Source: Gudongella sp964607545
Lineage (GTDB): Bacteria; Bacillota; Clostridia; Tissierellales; Tissierellaceae
DNA: 9,665 nt
Reading direction: 5' to 3'
Assembly (NCBI GenBank): GCA_964607545.1
Contig: CAZSLV010000072.1
Location: 1-9,665, forward strand
In this document: positions 1-6,143 of the stretch, piece after piece
Layout of the letters: each line of letters starts with the position of its first letter
Position numbering within the stretch: position 1 is the stretch's first letter
Notes under the pieces: generated by a model
What the model was told of the DNA's origin: nothing
What the model saw: the letters and a program-made list of their open reading frames with translations, nothing else
Database searches by the model: none
Position numbers and translations under genes: made by a program

Positions 1-33
1 AAACCACCGCCATTTATTACTTGCTTATTATAT

Positions 34-42
34 TGCTATAAT
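34..42 (+). promoter_or_regulatory. Possible extended -10 promoter for the comEA-sel operon
   Basis: TGCTATAAT is a perfect extended -10 element (TG, one base, TATAAT). The -35 position holds only a TTATTA-like sequence around 14-19. A second TATAAT at 116-121 lacks the TG and has no recognisable -35. Transcription from here would give a leader of roughly 100 nt before comEA. The assignment rests on the -10 match alone. Confidence 0.35.
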
Positions 43-140
43 AGATTATACCAGATATTATTAAAAATTTTAAGCAAATATCAATAAAAGTAGAGTATTA
101 TTAGCAAATTATAGCTATAATAGAAGTATAATAAAAAAAT

Positions 141-146
141 GGGGGG
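141..146 (+). promoter_or_regulatory. Ribosome binding site that favours the TTG start of comEA
   Basis: A run of six G residues followed by AC lies 7 nt before the TTG at 154. An upstream in-frame ATG at 139 overlaps this G run and has only A/T-rich sequence before it, so the TTG is the better-supported initiation codon. The other plus-strand genes here also have G-rich sites about 7-8 nt before their starts. Confidence 0.5.
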
Positions 147-153
147 ACAAATC

Positions 154-756
154 TTGGATTTCTTTACAAAAAGAGAGGGTATTGTAGTTATTGCTTCTAT
201 ATTTTTAATTGGGATTTTGTTATCTATAAAAGCTATAGGGACACCTAAAGAAAGAGAATTAGAGGGTGTAACAAGTCTTATTACAAGTGATTTAGAAAAG
301 GAAGATGTGGCACCTCTTGGAAAGGAAGATTCCTTGATAATGGTCCATATTAGTGGTGAAGTCTACCACCCAGGAATTTATGAGCTAGTGGCTGGGGATA
401 GGGTAGTGGATGCTGTTAATATGGCGGGTGGTTTAAGCAAGCAAGCTGACCTAGATAAAGTAAATCTAGCAAAAAAGATTAAGGATGAAGAGAAAATTTA
501 CATACCTGCCATTGGGGAGGAAGTACCATTTACAATTGACCTAGTGACTAATGGAGAAACATCTGGTAAGATAAATATCAATGTGGCATCATCTTCTGAT
601 TTAGAAAGCTTACCAGGCATAGGAGAGGTTATAGCAGGTAGGATAATAGAATACAGAAAGACAAATAAGTTTAATAAGGTTGAAGATATCCTAGAAGTAA
701 GTGGGATTGGACAAGCAAAATTCGAAGCAATTAAAGATTTGATAAGTACTGATTAG
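154..756 (+). CDS. comEA: ComEA-family competence protein, DNA receptor
   Basis: ComEA is a membrane-anchored double-stranded DNA receptor that hands incoming DNA to the ComEC channel during natural transformation. The protein, 200 aa from the TTG start, has the family layout in order: an N-terminal hydrophobic anchor (about residues 9-29, no cleavage site evident), a charged linker, an SLBB domain (about 63-120, with VHISGEVYHPGIYEL and AGG), and a C-terminal pair of helix-hairpin-helix motifs (about 141-198, including LPGIG and SGIG) that bind the DNA backbone. Domain order and length are normal and nothing appears damaged. The TTG at 154 is preferred over the ATG at 139 (205 aa) because the G-rich Shine-Dalgarno lies between them. 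The stop is only 13 nt before the selD start, so the gene appears to be first in an operon with selD, selA and selB. Its usual partner comEC is present about 6.7 kb downstream. Confidence 0.93.
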   Translation: MDFFTKREGIVVIASIFLIGILLSIKAIGTPKERELEGVTSLITSDLEKEDVAPLGKEDSLIMVHISGEVYHPGIYELVAGDRVVDAVNMAGGLSKQADLDKVNLAKKIKDEEKIYIPAIGEEVPFTIDLVTNGETSGKININVASSSDLESLPGIGEVIAGRIIEYRKTNKFNKVEDILEVSGIGQAKFEAIKDLISTD

Positions 757-762
757 AGGAGG
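757..762 (+). promoter_or_regulatory. Ribosome binding site that fixes the TTG start of selD
   Basis: A perfect AGGAGG begins directly after the comEA stop codon and is followed 7 nt later by TTG at 770. This is one of the strongest Shine-Dalgarno sites in the window. It places the selD start upstream of the in-frame UGA, which argues that the UGA is translated. The downstream TTG at 836 has no comparable site. Confidence 0.75.
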
Positions 763-769
763 AGTTTTT

Positions 770-1804
770 TTGACTATAAGATTAACAGAACTAACAAAGT
801 CTTCTGGGTGAGCGGCTAAAATCGGTCCAGATATATTGGCACAAGTTTTGTGTCACTTACCAAAGATAGAAGATAAGAACTTAATAGTAGGGGTGGAAAC
901 TTCAGATGATGCTGCTGTATATAAGTTAAATGATGAATTGGCTATAATACAAACCCTAGATTTTTTTACCCCTGTTGTAGATGACCCTTATACATTTGGG
1001 CAAATTGCTGCAGCAAATTCCTTAAGCGACATATACGCTATGGGGGGAGACCCTAGGCTAGCATTAAATATAGTGTGTTTTCCAGATTGTTTAAATATTG
1101 AAGTACTTGGTGAAATTATGAAGGGAGGCCAAGATAAGGTTAAGGAAGCTGGAGCTATCCTAGTTGGTGGTCATTCCGTATCAGATGATGAACCCAAGTA
1201 TGGCTTATCAGTAACTGGTTTTGTAAAACCAGATGAGGTATTAACAAATAACAACTCTAGGGTTGGGGATGTTTTGATTATTACGAAACCACTTGGGATT
1301 GGGATTATTACAACCGCAATTAAGGGAGACCTAGCTAGTAAAGATGCTTACGATATGGCAGTCTTATCAATGATAACCCTTAATAGTTTTGGCAAAAATG
1401 CCATTGACAAGGTAAAGGGAGTCCATAGCGTCACTGATATTACCGGATTTGGTTTACTTGGCCATAGTTTAGAAATGGCAGAAGGAAGCAAGGTTACAAT
1501 AAATATTGATGCCAACAAGGTGCCCTATATTAAAGAGGCTAAGGAATATGCAAAGATGGGCCTAGTACCAGCTGGGGCATATAATAATAAAAATTATATA
1601 AAGGACAAGGTCCATATAGGAGATAATATAGAGGACTATATGGTTGATATATTATTTGACCCCCAAACATCAGGTGGACTTTTAATTTCTATAAAAGAAG
1701 AACATGCACAAGAACTATTAGATAATCTTGTTGACTCCCCTGTAATGTATGGTGTAATTGGCCATGTAACAGAATATAAGGGTAAACATATAATTGTTAA
1801 ATAA
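770..1804 (+). CDS. selD: Selenide, water dikinase (selenophosphate synthetase), selenocysteine-containing
   Basis: SelD uses ATP and selenide to make selenophosphate, the selenium donor for Sec-tRNA-Sec. Read from the TTG at 770 with UGA (809-811) decoded as Sec, the protein is 344 aa, the usual family length. It begins with KSSGUAAKIGPDIL, where U14 occupies the catalytic Cys/Sec position and K17 is the conserved active-site lysine. The second cysteine seen in E. coli SelD (position 19 there) is Ala here. Downstream are family motifs: SDDAA (about 45-49, Asp-rich nucleotide/metal site), DFFTPVVDDP (64-73), ANSLSDIYAMGGDP (82-95), VGGHS (about 132-136), DITGFGLLGH (223-232) and DPQTSGG (297-303). 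Gene callers that treat UGA as stop will start at TTG 836 and lose the active site. The gene lies 13 nt after comEA and 19 nt before selA. Because SelD supplies the selenium for its own active-site residue, expression depends on an already working Sec pathway. The family call is firm; Sec insertion is strongly inferred from alignment, the full sel set and the hairpin at 837-855. Confidence 0.95.
837..855 (+). promoter_or_regulatory. Candidate bacterial SECIS hairpin for selD UGA
   Basis: A perfect stem of 8 pairs (837-844 with 848-855, one of them G-U) encloses the three-base loop GUU at 845-847. The stem starts 25 nt after the UGA at 809-811, and the loop G is separated from it by 33 nt. Known bacterial SECIS elements lie inside the coding region just after the UGA, with a short apical loop carrying an early G (often GU) that the SelB C-terminus contacts. 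This hairpin meets those criteria. It was found by eye, with no folding energy calculated. A weaker alternative, a 3-bp stem around GGUCCA at 821-832, is closer to the UGA. Confidence 0.6.
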
Positions 1805-1823
1805 AACGGAAGGTGAAAATTAG

Positions 1824-3242
1824 ATGGGGACTAAAAACTTATACACTTTAATTCCAAAGATAGATGAAGTAGTAGCTTGGCCGACAATAAGTGACCTTAT
1901 TAAGGATATACCAAGAAAAGTAGTTTTAGATTCTATTAGGGAAGAGATAGAAAAAATTAGGGACAAGATAAAAGAAGGAACTGGAGAGATTGAAATAATT
2001 AGCATTATTTCTAACTTAGACAATAGGATTATTGGAAATGCAAGAAAGAAAAATTCCTACAAGCTAAGACCCCTAGTAAATGCAACAGGTATAGTAATCC
2101 ACACTAACCTAGGGAGGTCCCTAATTAGTGAAGAAGTATTAGAAAATATGAAAAATATATCTACCCGGTATTCGAACCTTGAATATGATCTTGAAAATGG
2201 TCTTAGGGGGTCAAGGTACTCACATTTAGAAGACTTAGTTGCAAATTTAGTTGGGGGAGAAGCTGCCCTAGTTGTAAATAACAATGCTGCTGCTGTATTA
2301 CTAGTTTTAAGCACAATGGCTAGGGGTAGGGAGGTTATTGTTTCTAGGGGAGAGTTAATAGAAATAGGGGGGGCTTTTAGAATCCCAGATGTCATGGAAC
2401 AAAGTGGGAGCAAGCTAATAGAAGTTGGGACTACAAATAAGACTCATTTAAGAGACTATGAAAATGCCATAAGTGAGGATACTGCAGCCCTTTTAAAGGT
2501 CCACACTTCAAATTATAGAATCATGGGCTTTACTTCATCTGTTGAAGCAAAAGAATTAAATGCCTTAAAAGAAAAATATAATATCCCAATAATAGAAGAT
2601 TTGGGTAGTGGGGTCTTAATTGACTTATCAAAATATGGAATTACCTATGAACCAAGGGTAACAGATAGCATAAACAGTGGGGTTGACATAGTCACCTTTA
2701 GTGGAGACAAGCTCTTAGGGGGACCCCAAGCGGGTATAATAGTAGGCAAGAAAAAATATATAGAAGCTATGAAGAAAAACCCACTTACTAGGGCATTTAG
2801 GGTTGATAAATTTACAATTGCTGCATTAGAAGCTACTTTTAAGTTTTATAACGATGAAGACCTTGCAATTAAAAACATACCTACCTTAAGGATGCTAACT
2901 GTAAAATTAGAAGACCTTAAGAAAAGGGCAGTAAAACTAAAATCTTTAATAGAAAGAGACCTTTCTACAAGCAAAATAAAAATTACAATTGAAGATGAGT
3001 TTTCTGAAGTAGGGGGAGGGTCCCTACCCATGGAAAAGCTTCCAACCAAATGTTTAGTTTTAGAATTATTAGATACTAGTGTAGCAAGCTTTGAAAGGTC
3101 TTTAAGAAAATATGAAACACCCATTATAGCTAGGGTCTATAAGGACAGGGTCTACCTTGACTTAAGGACTATAAGAAATGAAGACTTTAGCATAATAAAA
3201 GGTGGTATAGACTACGCCTTATCATTAAATAAAGGGGAATAA
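1824..3242 (+). CDS. selA: L-seryl-tRNA(Sec) selenium transferase (selenocysteine synthase)
   Basis: SelA is a PLP-dependent cytosolic enzyme that converts Ser-tRNA-Sec to Sec-tRNA-Sec with selenophosphate; the characterised E. coli enzyme is a homodecamer. The 472-aa length matches full-length bacterial SelA. An N-terminal helical part (about 1-80), typical of tRNA-Sec-binding SelA, precedes the conserved LVNATGIVIHTNLGRSLIS segment (84-102). The motif TFSGDKLLGGPQAG (291-304) contains K296, the expected PLP lysine. EDLGSG (258-263) supplies the aspartate expected to face the PLP ring. The start ATG has an AAGGTG site at 1810-1815, 8 nt upstream. The gene sits between selD and selB with gaps of 19 and 2 nt, which implies co-transcription and probable translational coupling to selB. 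No truncation or odd residue was noticed. Long open frames on the opposite strand are shadows of this gene. Confidence 0.97.
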   Translation: MGTKNLYTLIPKIDEVVAWPTISDLIKDIPRKVVLDSIREEIEKIRDKIKEGTGEIEIISIISNLDNRIIGNARKKNSYKLRPLVNATGIVIHTNLGRSLISEEVLENMKNISTRYSNLEYDLENGLRGSRYSHLEDLVANLVGGEAALVVNNNAAAVLLVLSTMARGREVIVSRGELIEIGGAFRIPDVMEQSGSKLIEVGTTNKTHLRDYENAISEDTAALLKVHTSNYRIMGFTSSVEAKELNALKEKYNIPIIEDLGSGVLIDLSKYGITYEPRVTDSINSGVDIVTFSGDKLLGGPQAGIIVGKKKYIEAMKKNPLTRAFRVDKFTIAALEATFKFYNDEDLAIKNIPTLRMLTVKLEDLKKRAVKLKSLIERDLSTSKIKITIEDEFSEVGGGSLPMEKLPTKCLVLELLDTSVASFERSLRKYETPIIARVYKDRVYLDLRTIRNEDFSIIKGGIDYALSLNKGE

Positions 3243-3244
3243 GG

Positions 3245-5155
3245 ATGAACCATATAATTATAGGAACAGCAGGTCATATAGACCATGGTAAGACAACCTT
3301 GATAAGGGCCATAACGGGTAGGAATACAGATAGGCTTAAAGAAGAACAAGACAGGGGCATATCTATAGAACTAGGCTTTACTTATTTTGATTTACCAAGT
3401 GGTCAAAGGGCTGGAATAATTGATGTCCCAGGCCATGAGAGGTTTATAAGAAATATGCTTGCCGGTGTTATAGGGATAGATATAGTTCTTTTAGTTGTAG
3501 CTGCAGATGAAGGTATTATGCCACAAACTAGAGAACACCTTGCAATTTTAGATATGCTTGGTATAAAAAAGGGTTTTGTGGTCCTGACTAAGTCTGACTT
3601 AGTTGAAGAAGAATGGCTAGAAATGGTAGAAGAGGATATACTTGAAAGTGTAAAGGGGACATTTTTAGAAAATGCCCCAATTATTCCTGCTTCATCAACT
3701 AAGTCTATAGGGATTGATAAAATCATAAGTTTAATAGATGAGATGACCTTAAGCCTAGAAGATAAGAACCTAGATGATATGCCAAGACTTCCTGTGGATA
3801 GGGTCTTTACAATATCAGGTTTTGGAACAATAGTAACAGGAACCCTACTAGCTGGAAAATTATCTAGCCAAGATGAAGTTGAAATATACCCTGAAGGCAT
3901 TAAGACAAGGATTAGGTCCCTGCAAGTTCATGATGAAGATACAAAAGTAGCCTATGCTGGTCAAAGAGTTGCTATAAACCTAGCTGGGGTAAAAAAGAAT
4001 GAATTGCACAGGGGGAGCCTTATAGGGCCTCTTGATTCTATGGTGCCTACAATGATGCTAGATGTTAAGGTAAAACTCTTAAAATCTCTTGATCGGCCTA
4101 TCATGAATAGGACTAGGTTAAAATTATATATAGGGACAGAAGAAGTGTTATGTAGGCTAATCCTCTTAGATAGGGAAAGCTTGGAAAAGGGTGAAGAAGC
4201 ATTTGCCCAGTTAAGATTAGAAGAAAGTCTTGTGGCAAAAAGGGGAGATAGGTTTATACTAAGGTTTTACTCTCCCATGTTTACTATAGGTGGAGGAGAG
4301 GTAATTGAAGCTAATCCAGAAAAAAAGAAGAGGTTTGATGAAGATATTATAGAGGAATTATTGATAAAAGAAGAGGGGAATCAAACAGCAATTGTTGAAC
4401 ACCTGATAAAGGAAAAGGGAAGCTTGTTTTTATCCCTTAAGGAATTATCTAAAGAAGCGGCCATGCTAGAAGAGCAATTACAAAATGAAAGCACAAAATT
4501 AGAAGAAGATGGGCTTGTTTATACCTTTAAATTAAGCAAGGACACATACCCCCTCCATAAGGAAAACTACCTTAAACTTTTAGAAAATATAAAAAATCTA
4601 ATTATTGACTACCACAACACCTATCCACTAAGACAAGGTATTTCAAAAGAAGAGGTAAGAAGCAAGTTTTTAAGAAAGGCAAAGCCAAAGTTAGCTGAAG
4701 CTATAATAGATTTGATGGTAGAAAAAGAAGAATTAAATAAGTACAATGAAGTCCTTTCCTTAAAAGATTTTAAACCTATCTTTACTAAAGACCAAGAAAT
4801 GATTAAAACAAAGATAATAAGCGAATATTTACAAAAAGATATGTCTCCACCTAAGAAGGAAGATTTACTTAGCCTAAGTTTGGGTAAAGATGAAGAGATA
4901 GAGGAGATATTTATTTCTATGGTAAGTAAGGGCGATATAATTAAAATAAGTGAGGATGTATTTTTATTACCTGAAAGTTTAGATAAAGCAATTAATTTGG
5001 CAAGAGATTATATTAATAAAAACGAATCTATTTCTGTTGCTGAATTTAGAGACTTAATAAATTCAAATAGGAAGGTAGCAATTGCCTTATTAGAATACCT
5101 TGATCAAATGAAAATAACTAAACGAAATGGTGAAAAGAGGATTTTAGCTAAATAA
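3245..5155 (+). CDS. selB: Selenocysteine-specific translation elongation factor SelB
   Basis: SelB is a GTPase that carries Sec-tRNA-Sec to the ribosome and docks on the SECIS hairpin after the UGA. The 636-aa protein has all G motifs of the EF-Tu class: GHIDHGKT (10-17), RGISIELGF (37-45), DVPGH (60-64), TKSD (115-118) and a SAL-like PASST near 148. Domains II and III follow, including a VDRVFTISGFGTIVTGTLLAG segment. The region after about residue 370 is rich in charged helices and fits the four winged-helix repeats that give SelB its SECIS binding; the length is close to other full-length clostridial SelB proteins. The ATG lies 2 nt after the selA stop, with AAAGGGG inside the end of selA as Shine-Dalgarno, so translation is probably coupled. 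Its client UGA in selD and its tRNA (selC, 6017-6113) are both in the window. Confidence 0.97.
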   Translation: MNHIIIGTAGHIDHGKTTLIRAITGRNTDRLKEEQDRGISIELGFTYFDLPSGQRAGIIDVPGHERFIRNMLAGVIGIDIVLLVVAADEGIMPQTREHLAILDMLGIKKGFVVLTKSDLVEEEWLEMVEEDILESVKGTFLENAPIIPASSTKSIGIDKIISLIDEMTLSLEDKNLDDMPRLPVDRVFTISGFGTIVTGTLLAGKLSSQDEVEIYPEGIKTRIRSLQVHDEDTKVAYAGQRVAINLAGVKKNELHRGSLIGPLDSMVPTMMLDVKVKLLKSLDRPIMNRTRLKLYIGTEEVLCRLILLDRESLEKGEEAFAQLRLEESLVAKRGDRFILRFYSPMFTIGGGEVIEANPEKKKRFDEDIIEELLIKEEGNQTAIVEHLIKEKGSLFLSLKELSKEAAMLEEQLQNESTKLEEDGLVYTFKLSKDTYPLHKENYLKLLENIKNLIIDYHNTYPLRQGISKEEVRSKFLRKAKPKLAEAIIDLMVEKEELNKYNEVLSLKDFKPIFTKDQEMIKTKIISEYLQKDMSPPKKEDLLSLSLGKDEEIEEIFISMVSKGDIIKISEDVFLLPESLDKAINLARDYINKNESISVAEFRDLINSNRKVAIALLEYLDQMKITKRNGEKRILAK

Positions 5156-5170
5156 TAGTGGGGTGTTGAC

Positions 5171-5866
5171 ATGAGTGAGCGAATACTAGTAATAGACAGT
5201 GATAAGACCTTTGCCAAAGGCCTTAGGTACAGTCTTGAACAAGATAATTATGTAATCGACATCTTAGATGAAGCTACAAGTGCAATTGAATATATAGAAA
5301 AAAAGACCTACGACATGGTCCTTATGGATTTGAATTTAAAGGATATAAATGGTCTGACCCTATGTCAAGATATTAGGAATGTATCTTCAGTTCCCATTAT
5401 AATAATAACTGATATAAGTGAAGATATAAAAAAAATCCTCGCCCTTGAGTATGGAGCTGATGATTACATTGTAAAGCCCTTTAATATCCTAGAATTAAAA
5501 GCTAGAATAAAGGCAATCTTAAGGAGGATAAACCATAAGGTTTCTGAACTCGATAGCAATGTAATAGAGGAACATGATATAACTATTAATTCAGTGGGCA
5601 GAAAGGTTACAAGAGGGGATAAGAAAATTGCCCTAACCGGAAAAGAGTTTGACTTATTATATGTCTTAGCAGCCCAAGCAGGCAGGGTTTTTACTAGAGA
5701 AGAGCTATTAGAAATTGTTTGGGGATTTGCCTACTATGGAGATTTAAGAACGGTTGATGTTCATATTAGAAGGATTAGGGAAAAAGTTGAAAGAGACCCT
5801 AAAGTACCTGAATATGTTTTAACAAAATGGGGAGTAGGCTATTATTTTAAAGAAGGTAAAGAATAA
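5171..5866 (+). CDS. OmpR/WalR-like response regulator, no kinase nearby
   Basis: This is a two-domain DNA-binding response regulator of 231 aa. The receiver domain (about 1-118) has the phospho-acceptor D53 in DMVLMDLNL, T80 in IIIITD and K102 in DDYIVKPF. The C-terminal winged helix (about 130-228) is OmpR/PhoB type, with LTGKEFDLL, TREELLEIVWG and TVDVHIRRIREKVE, and resembles WalR/PhoP regulators. The acidic pocket reads ILVIDSD (D9-S10-D11) instead of the usual DD or DE, so the second acidic residue that helps hold Mg2+ is serine. Phosphorylation could be altered, but D11 may compensate. It begins 15 nt after selB with a GGGG site at 5160-5163, ends just before a terminator, and appears to be the last gene of the comEA-selDAB operon. 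No histidine kinase is in the window. Its target genes cannot be read from the sequence, and a link to selenium or competence is only suggested by position. Confidence 0.93.
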   Translation: MSERILVIDSDKTFAKGLRYSLEQDNYVIDILDEATSAIEYIEKKTYDMVLMDLNLKDINGLTLCQDIRNVSSVPIIIITDISEDIKKILALEYGADDYIVKPFNILELKARIKAILRRINHKVSELDSNVIEEHDITINSVGRKVTRGDKKIALTGKEFDLLYVLAAQAGRVFTREELLEIVWGFAYYGDLRTVDVHIRRIREKVERDPKVPEYVLTKWGVGYYFKEGKE

Positions 5867-5886
5867 GGTAATAAGTAATATTAATT

Positions 5887-5920
5887 AAACCAGTAAGTTT
5901 TTAAACCTACTGGTTTTATG
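5887..5920 (+). terminator. Intrinsic terminator ending the comEA-sel-regulator operon
   Basis: A 9-bp perfect stem, AAACCAGTA (5887-5895) with TACTGGTTT (5908-5916), is closed by a 12-nt loop whose GTTT and AAAC could pair further. The stem runs into TTTT at 5914-5917. It lies 21 nt after the regulator stop codon and separates that operon from selC, which has its own promoter. Confidence 0.75.
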
Positions 5921-5956
5921 CTTTAAAAATCCTAATAGATTTACAAAATTATATGC

Positions 5957-5985
5957 TTGAAGTAATATAATAATTATGCTATACT
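5957..5985 (+). promoter_or_regulatory. Sigma-A-type promoter of selC (tRNA-Sec)
   Basis: TTGAAG at 5957-5962 (-35) and TATACT at 5980-5985 (-10) are separated by exactly 17 bp. The -10 box is preceded by TG at 5977-5978, making it also an extended -10. The transcript would start near 5992, about 25 nt before the mature tRNA. This is the best promoter in the window and shows selC is expressed independently of selDAB. Confidence 0.78.
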
Positions 5986-6016
5986 AATGTAGTTGCAAGG
6001 TCTCCCCATAAGATAT

Positions 6017-6113
6017 GGGGGTAGATGGGTTCTGGTGTGCCCTCTGGTCTTCAAAACCAGCGTGGGGGGTTAAGAGCCTCCTAGGTGGGTTCGATTCCCA
6101 CATATCCCCGCCA
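6017..6113 (+). tRNA. selC: tRNA-Sec (anticodon UCA)
   Basis: This tRNA is charged with serine by SerRS, converted to Sec-tRNA by SelA and delivered to UGA by SelB. The 97 nt include an encoded CCA (6111-6113). Anticodon stem CTGGT/ACCAG (6044-6048, 6056-6060) encloses CTTCAAA, with anticodon TCA at 6051-6053. The T arm is GTGGG-TTCGATT-CCCAC (6085-6101). The D arm is the long Sec type: 6 positions (6027-6032 with 6037-6042) and a 4-nt UGGU loop, with one U-U mismatch. A long variable arm of about 8 pairs lies around 6063-6083. The acceptor should have 8 pairs as in bacterial tRNA-Sec: 6017-6023 pair with 6103-6109 (one G-U), but the eighth position is G6024 against A6102. The discriminator is G6110. 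The D, variable and acceptor geometry excludes an ordinary suppressor or tRNA-Ser. Confidence 0.95.
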
Positions 6114-6117
6114 ATAA

Positions 6118-6143
6118 AAATAAGCGCCTTTAGGCGCTTATTT
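6118..6143. terminator. Bidirectional terminator between selC and the AlaX gene
   Basis: An 11-bp perfect inverted repeat, AAATAAGCGCC (6118-6128) and GGCGCTTATTT (6133-6143), is closed by the loop TTTA. Downstream is T-rich in both directions: TTATTTAATTTT on the plus strand and TTATTTTTATT on the minus strand. It starts 5 nt after the tRNA CCA and overlaps the stop codon of the minus-strand gene (6142-6144), so one hairpin can end both convergent transcripts. Confidence 0.88.

Larger units (their letters stand above)
1..153. other. AT-rich intergenic region upstream of comEA
   Basis: No gene of convincing length is visible. Every plus-strand frame entering from the left edge meets a stop within about 90 nt. 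The region is strongly AT-rich and has an 11-nt direct repeat, GCTATAATAGA, at 35-45 and 114-124, each copy holding a perfect TATAAT. On the minus strand a TGGTATAAT (complement of 45-53) could drive a gene leaving the window to the left, so this may be a divergent promoter region. None of these -10 boxes has a good -35 box, and in such AT-rich sequence some TATAAT matches are expected by chance. Confidence 0.5.

Noticed and set aside
1..13. Minus-strand ATG at 13-11 (M-A-V-V) as the start of an upstream divergent gene
   Set aside because: Only four codons are in the window and no Shine-Dalgarno is present before it, so it cannot be supported despite a possible minus-strand -10 at 45-50.
809..811. 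UGA read as a true stop, with selD starting at TTG 836 or being a pseudogene
   Set aside because: The frame is open on both sides, the UGA sits at the catalytic Cys/Sec position, upstream codons match the SelD N-terminus, a perfect Shine-Dalgarno serves TTG 770, and selA, selB and selC are all present.
821..832. Alternative SECIS with GGUC loop (AUC-GGUCCA-GAU)
   Set aside because: The loop resembles the E. coli fdhF GGUC, but the stem is only three pairs and lies closer to the UGA than usual. The 837-855 hairpin is far more stable by pairing count.
1820..2413. Minus-strand open frames of 67 and 118 codons within selA
   Set aside because: They lie wholly opposite a strongly conserved gene, lack recognisable domains and spaced ribosome sites, and look like antisense shadows.
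2846..3900. Minus-strand open frames of 92 and 165 codons opposite the selA end and selB start
   Set aside because: They are serine/isoleucine-rich mirror products of the plus-strand codons, with no family motif and full overlap with selA or the selB GTPase domain.
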